A DNA stretch of 64,000 bases, taken from Timema cristinae. Lineage: Eukaryota; Arthropoda; Insecta; Phasmatodea; Timematidae. The notes under the pieces are model-generated. The model worked only from the letters and a program-made list of their open reading frames with translations, searched no databases and had not been told where the DNA came from. Numbering within the stretch: the first letter of the stretch is position 1; each line of letters starts with the position of its first letter. The position numbers and the translations under genes are program-made. Positions 42,181 to 51,217 of this stretch are shown here, piece by piece. The stretch lies in NCBI GenBank assembly GCA_039000515.1, contig JBCFYV010000001.1, positions 15,229,928-15,293,927 of the forward strand. Reading direction: 5' to 3'.

Positions 42181-42537
42181 CTAAAAATATATATTTTCTA
42201 AAATAATAGCCCTCAAACATTTTTTAGAATGTACCCCTTGGTCATGACAAAATTTATAATGATCTAATAATGTACCACCACGATACTTTCCCCAAATGGC
42301 AAATGCCAGGTAATCAACGGAGAAAGTTGTCCATGGTCGTATCAAAAATTCCCCACCACATCTGGTTCTCCGCCACGTTCGGTTCTCTTTGAGAAAACAG
42401 CATTGATAAATCACCTGTGGAGAACTGTAGTGAGACGTGGTGACAAAACAAATATCGATAACGTTTGGACTTAAGATTGTAAAAGCTGTAATAGCGATTT
42501 TTGGGACACGCTGTATAGTAAAAAAAAAAACACTCAA
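42181..42537 (-). other. 118-codon open frame, no homology recognised
   Basis: This frame is not explained by the SINE or MITE families described here. It starts MSVFFFTIQRVPKIAITAF and includes several Cys and aromatic residues, but I recognise no domain, signal or splice context. At this AT content, a frame of this length can arise by chance. TGTCCCAAAAATCGCTATTA at its 5' side resembles transposon-end style sequence. Confidence 0.15.
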
Positions 42538-42658
42538 TTAATAATAAACGTCCCCTTGTTGTCAGCAGAATGACGTGACCATGACCATGTGACTGGTTTC
42601 AGAAACACCTCTTAGCCTATCCCTCTCCCGCCCCTCTCCTCAAATAGAGAGTCAATCA

Positions 42659-43147
42659 ACCCGCTTTGGTGGCCGCATGGTCTAAGGTGGTGTTTTTCAA
42701 GCTGTGCTTAGTCACTTATATCAGGGCTTCGTGAGTAAATTTTATAATATTTTCTATTTGTGGTTCACACTAAAAAATAGCATAAGTAATTATTAGGATT
42801 GGCAATTTTTTTCAGATATGAATAAAGGGCATTTGTCAAAAGCGAAGCCAGAACATGTGAGATTTTCCGTTTGTTTTATATTTTAATATTTGTAAAATTG
42901 AACTGTCGATATTGAATGTTCATATTAGTGTAAAAACATTTTATTAGGGCTCCAGTTTGTATTTTTTCCGGTGCAAGGGCTCCTTTGGTCTAAAAAGTTT
43001 GGGAACGAAGGTATTTTTCCTAAATGGTTTTTCAATCTTCTTCCACGCAAATGCGGGCACACTTCCTCTCAATTCAACCTTCCTTATCTCTAAAATATTT
43101 CTATCATAGGCAAACCTACCCAAACTGATAGTAATACGAGGTGCTAA
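42659..43147 (+). mobile_element. SINE-B interrupted by a foreign segment
   Basis: Head ACCCGCTTTGGTGGCCGCAT followed by GGTCTAAGG (42659-42688). The body resumes at GGTATTTTTCCTAAATGGTT and ends ATAGTAATACGAGGTGCTAA (43007-43147). The B box region between them is missing. Confidence 0.8.
42689..43006. mobile_element. Probable hAT-like insertion in SINE-B
   Basis: About 318 bp beginning TGGTGTTTTTCAAGCTGTGC and ending GGTCTAAAAAGTTTGGGAAC. The end reversed (GTTCCCAAACTTTTTAGACC) resembles the start loosely and both resemble hAT termini (TTCCCAAACTTTTT). TATCAGGGCTTCGTGAG also fits that style. No exact target duplication is visible. Confidence 0.4.
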
Positions 43148-43159
43148 AAAAACACTTCA

Positions 43160-43680
43160 ATCAGACTTGATGACCCGGAGAGTAGTCTACGCTGTGAACC
43201 GTGGTCCGGGTTCTAACCTCCCACGCGTCTACTAGAGGATGATGCAGATCCTCGTTTGTTTCCCTGGGAATTGCTTGCGTGGTTGCCATGGGGACGACGG
43301 TATATAGAGAGCGCTTGCACCCTGACATGATCCACGCGCGTGGGTTGAGCGCTCTAGGTGCATCAAGGGTGTCTCCCTTACTTTACCTAGATGGGGCTCT
43401 CAGTCACTACTGACATTGATCTGGGAGGTCGGCGTTCAAGCCCGACCGGAGATATTAGATTAACTAATGCACCGTGCTTTCTGTGAAGCCCGTTTTCCTC
43501 CGAACCGCCAACCCCCCCTCCGAGGTCAAACCTGTGACCTCATGTGTTAAGAACGTTACCTTTACCACACCTTGAACGGTTCAGTCACTGCACGCACTGT
43601 TCGTGACCATTTATCTTTGTGGAAGGTATATTCGAGCTCATAGTAACATGGGGCCGTTTCCGACACTTGTAATTTATTCA
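43160..43680. other. GC-richer spacer with tRNA-like motif
   Basis: At about 43427-43449 the sequence GGTCGGCGTTCAAGCCCGAC-C forms a T-arm-like stem and contains a B-box-like GCGTTCAAGCC. Upstream GGGGCTCTCAGTCAC could be a weak A box. No family copy elsewhere; possibly a lone tRNA-derived remnant. Confidence 0.35.
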
Positions 43681-43709
43681 ACATCGATTCGGTGGTCAGG
43701 TGGTCTTAA

Positions 43710-44186
43710 GGTAAGCGCCCATTGGGTCGGTACCGCTCGGACCGCACATTTCAGGGTGGGTGGGCTCACTATCCGCACGATCCGCACGGACAGAGACTCA
43801 GTTCGCTCAGCTGCTCTCGAGTAGAAGGTGAGCTTCTCGTTTGTGTGCTCAATTAAGTACTGTTAGCATTTCTGTTATTGTTGTCTATTGTGCTTGTGTG
43901 AGGGTTATTTCACCGAATTATTTAAATATGGAAAGCGAGGAACAATTTGTAGCTATTAGTTGCCTTTTAATTAAAGAGGAGAGAAGAAAATGTAAGAAAC
44001 GACGATTCCGGGTTCACAACATTAACAGGAAAATACTTACGTTTGGCGAATACCACCCATTATTTCCTGATGACGCCAAAAATTCCGGACCGCACTTTAT
44101 TTTAATTCCCTCGCTCGGACTTTTTGTCGAATGGCGGGACGGCGGAGAGTCAGTTGTCGGTGGTACAGACCCAGTGGGCGCTTACC
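43710..44186 (+). mobile_element. PIF/Harbinger-like non-autonomous element
   Basis: The left terminus GGTAAGCGCCCATTGGGTC is mirrored by the right terminus GACCCAGTGGGCGCTTACC, with GGTACC/GGTAC further in. TTAA is on both sides (43706-43709 and 44187-44190). The SINE-B can be read continuously across the junction (GGTC-TTAA-GACGTCACT), so the element was clearly inserted. It carries the N-terminal part of a Harbinger-type transposase. Harbinger elements usually duplicate TTA or TAA, so the apparent TTAA may be TAA plus one TIR base. Confidence 0.85.
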
Positions 44187-44209
44187 TTAAGACGTCACTT
44201 TCGCAATAG
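43928..44209 (+). pseudogene. Harbinger-type transposase N-terminus, truncated
   Basis: Starting at the ATG at 43928, the product begins MESEEQFVAISCLLIKEERR. A basic stretch and the motif RRFRVHNINRK...FGEYHPLFPD follow at about residues 20-50. That resembles the conserved region just upstream of the DDE nuclease domain in HARBI1/ALP1-like proteins, where R/W-V-x-x-I-N, G-E-Y/F and L-F-x-D recur. After PDD the frame runs into terminal element sequence and then SINE, stopping at 44207-44209. The DDE domain and the YFRM-type segment are missing. The frame is open upstream to 43841, but that part shows no conservation I recognise. Confidence 0.6.
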
Positions 44210-44371
44210 ACTGGGCTTTCGATGACGGTCAGATTGTGGCTAGAATCCATGTCGCGTGTACTGAGGGTGGTTTTTCTTAAATAATCTTTCACTCCACGCA
44301 AATGCGTGTACACTTCTTCTGAATTCTACTTCCTTCAGCCTTAAAATATTAGATTTGGTCTAACTATTTTT

Positions 44372-44609
44372 TTTCACCACGTCTTTCTACCGGTTCAGAT
44401 TAGACGCAAATGTACTAATTACTTTAGTAATGAATTAAGGATGAGTAAGGTTACATTTAAAAGTGGCGTACTCGCATTTGCGTAGAGGGAGGGTGGAAAA
44501 CCATTTTGAAAAAGCCACCCTTTAATCACCAAATGGGATCGAACTCCGATCTTCTCGTCATTGGCAGTCTAGTCTTTTGGGAGAGTGAAGCCCTAGACTG
44601 AAGCGGTAT
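44372..44609 (-). mobile_element. SINE-B nested in SINE-B, minus
   Basis: CACCACGTCTTTCTACCGGT tail, CTCGCATTTGCGTAGAGGGA middle, B box GGGATCGAACTCC reversed, head AGCCCTAGACTGAAGCGG. It separates the body and the 3' domain of the plus-strand SINE-B. Confidence 0.82.
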
Positions 44610-44753
44610 GTAATTATTAAATATACGTACAACCCGACCTAATAGTAAGACGCGGTGGCCAAAAATAGATATGGATCCTAAACTCATATATATATATTAA
44701 TTATTCCGCTAAAGTGGTAGTGATGGAAAAAGTAGATTTTAAATTAAATAAAG

Positions 44754-45010
44754 ACCCGCCTCGGTGGCGTAGTTGGCTAACGCGCTAGTCGTGTTGAGCT
44801 TGACTGCTGAGGACGGGGAGATCGAGGTTCGAATCTCGGTCGGGTGAACTGGGGTGGTTTTTCCTAAATCGTCTTCCACTCTCCCTTCACGCAAATGCAG
44901 GCTCACTTCCTCTAATCTAACCTTCCCAATTCCTAATCCATTAGCGTAATTAGTACTTAAAGCGTATAACCCGGACGGGTAGTAATACGCGGTGCTAAAT
45001 ATTATTATTA
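44754..45010 (+). mobile_element. SINE-A, full length
   Basis: ACCCGCCTCGGTGGCGTAGT head, B box GGTTCGAATC, tail GGTAGTAATACGCGGTGCTA and (TTA)n. ATTAAATA occurs on both sides as a possible short target duplication. Confidence 0.95.
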
Positions 45011-45046
45011 AATACCTCAAATTAAGGGGGGAAATGAAAATATTGG

Positions 45047-45233
45047 TAGCTTGAGGCTAGAATCCTGGTTGGTTATATTTGGGTGTTCTTTTTTTTTTCA
45101 TAAGTAGTTTACGGTTCTTCCTCCACTAAAATTCGGGTTTATTTTGAATAAAATTCCTACTTTCTCGTGCCCTTTACACTAGCGTAATTAATGTATGCAT
45201 ATGACCCGTACGGGTAGTAAGCCGTGGTATAAA
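45047..45233 (+). mobile_element. SINE-B, 5' truncated, degenerate
   Basis: GAGGCTAGAATCCTGGTTGG, TCTTCCTCCACTAAAATTCG and CCCGTACGGGTAGTAAGCCG. Confidence 0.7.
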
Positions 45234-45445
45234 ACCATAGTAGGAGATGCCTGAGGTGGCCACGACTTCTCAGGTACTGGCGGTTGAGGGTCGGTGCCCC
45301 TGGAGACTAAACCTGTTTATTAAAAATAATACCGTATGATTTATTTTTTAACTTTTCTTTTCTGTGTTCAGAATTACATTAGAATATTTAAACACAGTGC
45401 CAGGGTCGAACTTGAAGTTGGAGATAAATACACGTTCAATCCCAC
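45234..45445. other. Unassigned spacer
   Basis: GCCTGAGGTGGCCACGACTT and GGCGGTTGAGGGTCGGTGCC are not matched elsewhere in the window. Confidence 0.35.
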
Positions 45446-45724
45446 CAATCCTTTAGCAGTACTATTTCGGCCCCATCACTCCTTTAGCAGTACTATTTTG
45501 GCCCCATCACTCCTTTAGCAGTACTATTTCGGCACCACCAATCCTTTAGCAGTACTATTTCGGCACCACCAATCCTTTAGCAGTACTATTTCGGCACCAC
45601 CAATCCTTTAGCAGTACTATTTCGACCCCACCAATCCTTTAACAGAACTATTTCGGCCCTACCAATCCTTTAACAGAACTATTTCGGCCCCATCACTCCT
45701 TTAACAGAACTATTTCGTCCCCAC
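45446..45724. repeat. 31 bp minisatellite, nine units
   Basis: CAATCCTTTAGCAGTACTAT then TTCGGCACCAC, nine times at exactly 31 bp. Units 1-6 have AGCAGTACT and units 7-9 have AACAGAACT. This is a clean two-type array. Confidence 0.96.
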
Positions 45725-45964
45725 GAAATAACCATAAACTCTTCAACTCATTTTGCACAGACTAAGGTTAATAGCGAGCTGTTAACACATGTGTTATATC
45801 AAGGATCACGTTCAAGTGACGTCATCGGCGCGGGGTGTCCAAAAAAACACACCCGTGGTCACGTTATAAAAACAAGTGGTGGAGCGGTTAGAGGAGTGAT
45901 TGTAGTCACGTGCTGCGTGGAAGGTGACTAACACATGTTGTAACATAAGGTTTTATTTTATGTC

Positions 45965-46133
45965 TTTCACCGCGTCCTAATACCTGTTTAGGTTATACGC
46001 ATATAATATGATAATTACTCGAATGGGGTAGGGATGAGGGAGGTAGCAATTTAGAGGTAATTTACCCGCATTTGAGTAGAAGGAGGGTGGGAAACCATTA
46101 AGGAAAAAACACCCTCAATAAACCCGACTGAAT
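45965..46133 (-). mobile_element. SINE-B body, minus, head missing
   Basis: TTCACCGCGTCCTAATACCT, CCCGCATTTGAGTAGAAGGA and CACCCTCAATAAACCCGAC. It ends at the same point as the headless copy at 5899-6060. Confidence 0.78.
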
Positions 46134-46645
46134 TTCTCAGGATATAAACATTCATCCTCGAGTCTGGGTGGTAACGGAGACCAATAACAGGTCTATACTC
46201 TCAACCATTAAAAAATTAAACAAATCTCTCTAATAAGAACGTGTTTTTTTAAAAGAGCCTCACTGAAGTTCTGTATCATTGGTGAGTGCTTTTACGTGGT
46301 TTTTTGATCTGGTTATCCGTTTCAAGATGGCGGACGCTTATAAAAAGTGTTTCTTTTGTAGCTAGTCCCAAGTGATTTGAATTTAAACCTGGATGTTACT
46401 GGGGAATAAGAGTAAAAGTCCAATTTGAACTCAAATTGAGTTAGTGCTGCCATCTGTTAGATAAAAATGATACCTTTTTAATTCACTTTAGATTATGGTT
46501 AAAAGAGGTCTCCGTCATATTTAAATAAATCAAAACAATATATTTGCTGGATTCCTTGTTAAGTTTGAGATATAAAAGTAGCTGTCCTGGAAAGTATGCG
46601 TGCGTAATGTGATTTTCTACACCTTTGCTCATTTAAATTCGTCCG
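46134..46645. other. Spacer without recognised feature
   Basis: TTTCAAGATGGCGGACGC at about 46320 is a YY1-like motif, but no gene starts there (a 12-codon frame only). Confidence 0.4.
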
Positions 46646-46649
46646 TTAA

Positions 46650-47013
46650 GGCGGGGATGTAGAGATCGTGAGAAAAGATATGTTTGCAGTTTTTTAGCAA
46701 AACTCTTTTTGGCAAAATAAATTTAAAATTTCTCAAGTACAAATATAGAGTTTAGTTTTCTTCACGTCATGGTATCAACAGTTGTTGAATATCTGTCGTG
46801 AGTATAGCAGCGTTAGATGAGAAACTTTTTGAATGAAAGAAAAAGTTGTAATTAAATCCCAGAACATTCTTGACATATATTCAACCACTGTTGATATCAC
46901 CGTGGGAAGTAAATTAAAATTTATGTTTCTACTAGAAAAATATTAGATTTATTTTTAACAAAAAAAAAGGTGCAAAAATACTGCTCTTAGTTCGCGTCCC
47001 CTCTATCCCCACC
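46650..47013 (+). mobile_element. MITE H, complete, TTAA-flanked
   Basis: TTAA (46646-46649), then GGCGGGGATGTAGAGATCGT. The right end is TTCGCGTCCCCTCTATCCCC-ACC, then TTAA (47014-47017). Internal inverted pairs include GGTATCAACAGTTGTTGAAT and ATTCAACCACTGTTGATATC. At 364 bp there is no coding capacity. Confidence 0.85.
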
Positions 47014-47017
47014 TTAA

Positions 47018-47639
47018 ACCAGACTCACAAAGCAGCTCATTCACCTGCTGTTGAGAATTGAACCTGAGACCGGTCCGGTAGCGCCACGACTTGACTCGTG
47101 AGCCTTGAACCGTGCAATCACAACCACCTGGCCCCATTACCCGGTTCACTACACTTTCACAGACACCGACCGCAGAGGCGACTACTAGGGCTGGTCCACA
47201 CTGAGAGGAGCGGCATGGTAACGTCCAATACATCACTTGTCTCTTGGACACGTGTGAATGAGGCCTAATGTTGTACAAGGGTGTTTTGAATTATTTAAAA
47301 CTTTTTTTTGCTGAGAATGTTTTTTATCCTCTTGATTAACACACTTTATTTTTAAAATAAATATTTCTGGGAAGCACATATACTATTTGCATAGCTAAAT
47401 AAAAGTTATTAACATGTTTATTGAAGTTTTAGAGATTTATTTTTAAAACCTCAATCCATACGTCCAAGTTATTTTAAATCTATGCAAAAAATTAAACCAT
47501 AATTTCCGAGAATATTTATTTAAAACAAAAGTGCGTTAGTCAAGAAAGTACTAATTATCTCCCCAATAAAAATTAACTAATAATTAAATGGTAAAAATAT
47601 TCATGCATTTAGGCCTTCTAAAAAATGTGTGTGAATGAG
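47018..47639. other. Spacer with a tRNA-derived remnant
   Basis: GTTGAGAATTGAACCTGAGA at about 47050 is a reversed B box (GGTTCAATTC), followed by TCCGGTAGCGCCACGAC. It could be a SINE head on the minus strand, but no body can be matched. The rest is AT-rich. Confidence 0.35.
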
Positions 47640-47815
47640 GAACTTTATATTGTAGCTAGAAAAGTTACCAGACCTATTTTCACATATTCATACGCCAAGT
47701 CATGTGATTTGTGTTTGTTACTTGTGATAGAGATTATTAATACCTATAAAATAACTAAATTAATATGGTAAAATTGTATCAATGTTATCCGCAACAAAAT
47801 ATGTTTGTATTCTTT
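47640..47815 (-). mobile_element. MITE-like repeat G, minus
   Basis: TAGAAAAGTTACCAGACCTA, TTCACATATTCATACGCCAA and ATGTTATCCGCAACAAAATA. The terminal TIR is missing. Confidence 0.65.
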
Positions 47816-47834
47816 GGGGGGGGGGGGGGGGGGG
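47816..47834. repeat. (G)19 tract
   Basis: Uninterrupted run of about 19 G, the longest in the window, directly after a G repeat. Confidence 0.95.
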
Positions 47835-48536
47835 AAGGTTGCGAGGTTTCGAAATATTGAAGTTAAAACTAAAAATCTCCTTTGCTTGACTTAGACACGC
47901 GCAATAAACCTCGTATCTTTGAAACATTTCCAGGAAGAAGCAAAGTTGGATATAATATGAACAGATTTTTTTAAATATCTCACTAAATACGATATATTTC
48001 TATATAATCATTTTAGAATAATTACTAAACCGTATTTTAACACCGACTAGGGATTAAATTACGTCCAAAATGTAAGCAGAGATAAATACATAAAGAAAAT
48101 AACAAGAAAGTACAGTGTTATGTGCTAACAAAAAAAACTTTATCTTTGACTTAGATTCCCAATTTGTTCCGCATATTTCAAACTTCGTTGTTGACTTCAA
48201 CTTCGCTTCGCCTGTTTCAAACTTTGCTTCGATCTCGTTTCACAATTAAAAAATATGGCCTTTACACACACCAGTGTGTTCTAAAAGTATCTTCCTTTGA
48301 AGATTGGACTGTATCATCTTGGAGACTGGAAGCGAATGGGGCGTTGTCTGTCGGCTGACACAACAACTAAGATTCGATCGGAGCACCCGTGGAGGTGAGA
48401 TCCATTTATGCACCTCCAGATTACTTGGGCACGGTTATCGTGCGTTACTGGGACCTGCCGGGCGGAGCTCGGAGCGATAGAGGACTGTTTGCTCTAAGGG
48501 AACCTGATTCTGGCCAAGATATTTGTATAAGAACCA
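47835..48536. other. Spacer without recognised feature
   Basis: TGGAGGTG at 48391 and CACCTCCA at about 48412 form a short hairpin. Otherwise unassigned. The 64-codon frame 48164-48358 has no domain. Confidence 0.4.
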
Positions 48537-48775
48537 GGGTTACAGTCCAATTTTTATAGGAAGATCCTTTTTATAAAATACAAACGTATTTCTTTACGGT
48601 CAACATTGATATTATTTTACTATATTATTATTGTTATGACGTTATTTATTGATAACATCTATCAAAAGTGACAACTGCGGATCATATGGATTGACGTATG
48701 GATACGTGAATGTAGGATCTAGTAACTCTTCTAGCTGTCAGATAATAACCTTCCTATGAAAATTAGACTATAGTT
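48537..48775 (+). mobile_element. MITE-like repeat G, best copy with both ends
   Basis: The left region GGGTTACAGTCCAATTTTTA-TAGGAAG is inverted at the right as CTTCCTATGAAAATTAGACT-ATAG, an imperfect TIR of about 27 bp. The core has TCAACATTGATATTATTTTA, AAAAGTGACAACTGCGGATC, GGATTGACGTATGGATACGT and ATCTAGTAACTCTTCTAGCT-GTC. Part of the core (GTGACAGCTG...GGTAACTTTTC) is also found in MITE F. Confidence 0.75.
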
Positions 48776-48959
48776 GCTTGAGTATGGTCCTAGGCTAAGC
48801 TAGTTTGTAAAAGGTGTGCTGATATGATGTGTATTATGAAAATGAATGTTTAAATTGAAATGTTTATAAATATAATATCTCTCGTTCCCTTTCTATCCAC
48901 TCACACCGGTGGTAATGACGTACGGGGCTTCCGGCTCGCGATAACTAGGATAATGCCGC

Positions 48960-49020
48960 GATGGGATATATCACTGTTTCTTTCACCACGCTAGTGTGGG
49001 TGCATTTCCTCTAAAACCGA
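48960..49020 (+). mobile_element. SINE-B middle fragment
   Basis: TTTCACCACGCTAGTGTGGG followed by TGCATTTCCTCTAAAACC. The head upstream is very uncertain. Confidence 0.45.
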
Positions 49021-49067
49021 ACTCCTCGGCCTTGCCCTAGGATAAAGTCGTTTATTAATTCTTGTGA

Positions 49068-49340
49068 AACCGCTTTGGTGGACGCATGGTCCAAGACGTC
49101 ACTCTCGCAATAAACTGAACTACCGATAGCGGTAGATCGGGGGGGGGGGGGGGGGGTAAGGCAGGGTCGAATCCCGGGCAGGTGTATTGAGGGTGATATT
49201 ACCTTAATTGTTTTCTTACCTACCTCCACGCAAATGAGAGTACACTTCCTCTAAATTCAATTTTCATCTCTAAATCATTACCGTAACTAGTACGTATGCT
49301 TGTAACCTGATCAGGTAGTAAGACTCGGTGACAAAAAAAA
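49068..49340 (+). mobile_element. SINE-B with (G)18 expansion in the head
   Basis: AACCGCTTTGGTGGACGCAT head, then an 18 G run (49139-49156) where the consensus has GGGGAGATCGA. B box GGTCGAATCCC, tail CAGGTAGTAAGACTCGGTGA. Confidence 0.88.
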
Positions 49341-49636
49341 AACCAAACTCTTGTATATGAACCATAAAAACATAACTCTGTTTCAGGTATAAGAGGTTTA
49401 GTAATTGTCCCTGTAGACATATTTCACGAAGCAAGGACCATGTTTGGGAAACCAGTCTGTAAGGAACGTTGCGCAGGAAATCTATACGTGGGGGACTTAA
49501 CCTACTGAGATATACGTGATAGTTGTAAACATTAACTGTCGTTATTGAATGCTCATAAAATTATTATAAAAAATACTATTATAAGCACGTGCATGCACAC
49601 TTTTGACTAGTAACAAAATTTATTACAACTGGTACC
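49341..49636. other. Spacer without recognised feature
   Basis: Nothing recognised between the SINE-B and MITE F. Confidence 0.4.
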
Positions 49637-49638
49637 TA

Positions 49639-49873
49639 CAGTAGCCCCATGGCTTCTTTGGTGCTGAGTAACAGCTCACAGCTGACAGCTGACGGCTTTG
49701 AAAGGTTACCAGACCAAATTATGTATCCCTACGCCGAACCATATGAATTGCAAAAACATGTATTTAGCAGCTGTCACTTCTGACAGTAAAAGTTTAGGTA
49801 TATACCTAAATGTTGACTGTCAGAAGTCAGCTGTGAACTGTCAGTCAGCACCAAAGAAGCCATGGGGCTACTG
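49639..49873 (-). mobile_element. MITE F copy 3, longest
   Basis: CAGTAGCCCCATGGCTTCTT and the inverted CCAAAGAAGCCATGGGGCTA-CTG are perfect over the first 25-30 bases, flanked by TA. The interior (AAAGGTTACCAGACCAAATT, ATGTATCCCTACGCCGAACC) is inverted relative to copies 1 and 2. Confidence 0.92.
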
Positions 49874-49931
49874 TAGTGTTGCCAATACTGCAAGAACTAC
49901 TAATTATCTTAATTAGTTTGGAAAAGTTATT

Positions 49932-49933
<2 letters not shown>

Positions 49934-49972
<39 letters not shown>
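49934..49972. repeat. (AT)n microsatellite
   Basis: About 19 AT units. Confidence 0.96.
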
Positions 49973-49976
<4 letters not shown>

Positions 49977-50343
49977 TTGTATATGATTTTTAGTGTTATT
50001 TCCGATATGTCGGTTTCAATGATAATTAATTTTATCCCAACTATACACATTTTTATTTAGTAGCAGACCAAATTGTGCTTAGCCTGAAATTGTCAGACGT
50101 AATAATACCAACTGCACTATTATACTGTAATTTTCTTTTTGGTATTCCTTTAGAAAATTTAAAAAAAAATTCCAGTCAAGCAAATATTATATTTCCTCCC
50201 ACCAAAGAGCATTGATAAAGAAGAAGTAAAATATGATGTGCTTGATCCTGTTATGGTGGAAGGGGAATTACGACCTAAGACAAATATTTAAAATTGAAGA
50301 ATTTGAAATTTAGCTCAGATTTTTCTATCCACTTAAGTGTTTG

Positions 50344-50379
<36 letters not shown>

Positions 50380-50666
50380 ACCATTTTTTTTTAGCAGAAA
50401 AATACTTTTATTTACCAATTTTATCCAACTTTTACCTTAACGAAACTCAATCATTTAATTTACCACAAATCGAGGTTGCCAGGTAAGTGACCATATACCA
50501 TATAATATCTACATATAAATGTCTGTAACAAAAATTCAACATATATCAGTTCTTGTGACACAAAATTCTAGGACACTTTTGTCTACTTCTTTGATCGTAT
50601 GCCACCCCCCCCCTCTCCCCCCTCCAAAGTAAACATTACTGGTTGCGTCGCCAGTGTAATATCCCA

Positions 50667-50712
<46 letters not shown>

Positions 50713-51217
50713 ACAGGTGGTGGGTGACATTATAACACAAGTGGCATCCAGATCGTAGAGTTGGCAACGCTGCCGTTACATAACAAAGTGGACGCATTAT
50801 AGTCAACCTACGCACACATACGCACACACACACACACACACACATACTGGTACGTTGAAAGCGAAAGTCAACGAAGAAGGTATGTCCCATGTTTAAACCC
50901 GTGTAGGCTAATGACACCTACATGATGTGCGGTTCGAAAGTTGTCCGGTTTGTGCTATGTACCCTTTGCTATCCCTTTACCTCGTGCCGTGACGCAACCC
51001 GCCACTCTTCACGGTGTGTCACAACAACCCGTCTCTTGTGTTACCCGGGGACACTGACCGATTGACTGACTGACTGACTGACTTCAAAATACGAAAGTTC
51101 CTGGCTTTGGATTCCCGTACTCAGAATCAAATACAGGTTGGACAAAATCATGGATAACGTTGACAATCTGGAATAGTCAGGGAATTAGAAGATTTTTTTT
51201 TATGGAACTCCTCCGCA
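49973..51217. other. Spacer rich in microsatellites
   Basis: (GT)n(AT)n at about 50346-50379, (AT)n(GT)n at 50670-50709, (CA)n at about 50822-50844 and (GACT)n at about 51061-51082. The 64- and 93-codon minus frames at 50536-50917 are His-Thr and Cys-Val repeats from these tracts. A hAT-like AATCTGGAATAGTCAGGGAA lies at about 51166. No gene seen. Confidence 0.5.

Larger units (their letters stand above)
43684..44663 (+). mobile_element. SINE-B in three pieces, split by two insertions
   Basis: Head TCGATTCGGTGGTCAGGTGG (43684-43709). B box region and middle GACGTCACTTTCGCAATAGA to TTCTACTTCCTTCAGCC (44191-44371). 3' domain TACAACCCGACCTAATAGTA-AGACGCGGTG (44610-44663). The gaps are filled by a Harbinger-like element and by a minus-strand SINE-B, so it is older than both. 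Confidence 0.8.

Noticed and set aside
46316..46380. Gene start at CAAGATGGCGGAC (YY1-like motif with ATG)
   Set aside because: The frame ends after 12 codons, and there is no promoter, splice donor or homology nearby.
50536..50917. His/Thr- and Cys/Val-repeat peptides
   Set aside because: They are translations of (GT)n and (CA)n microsatellites.
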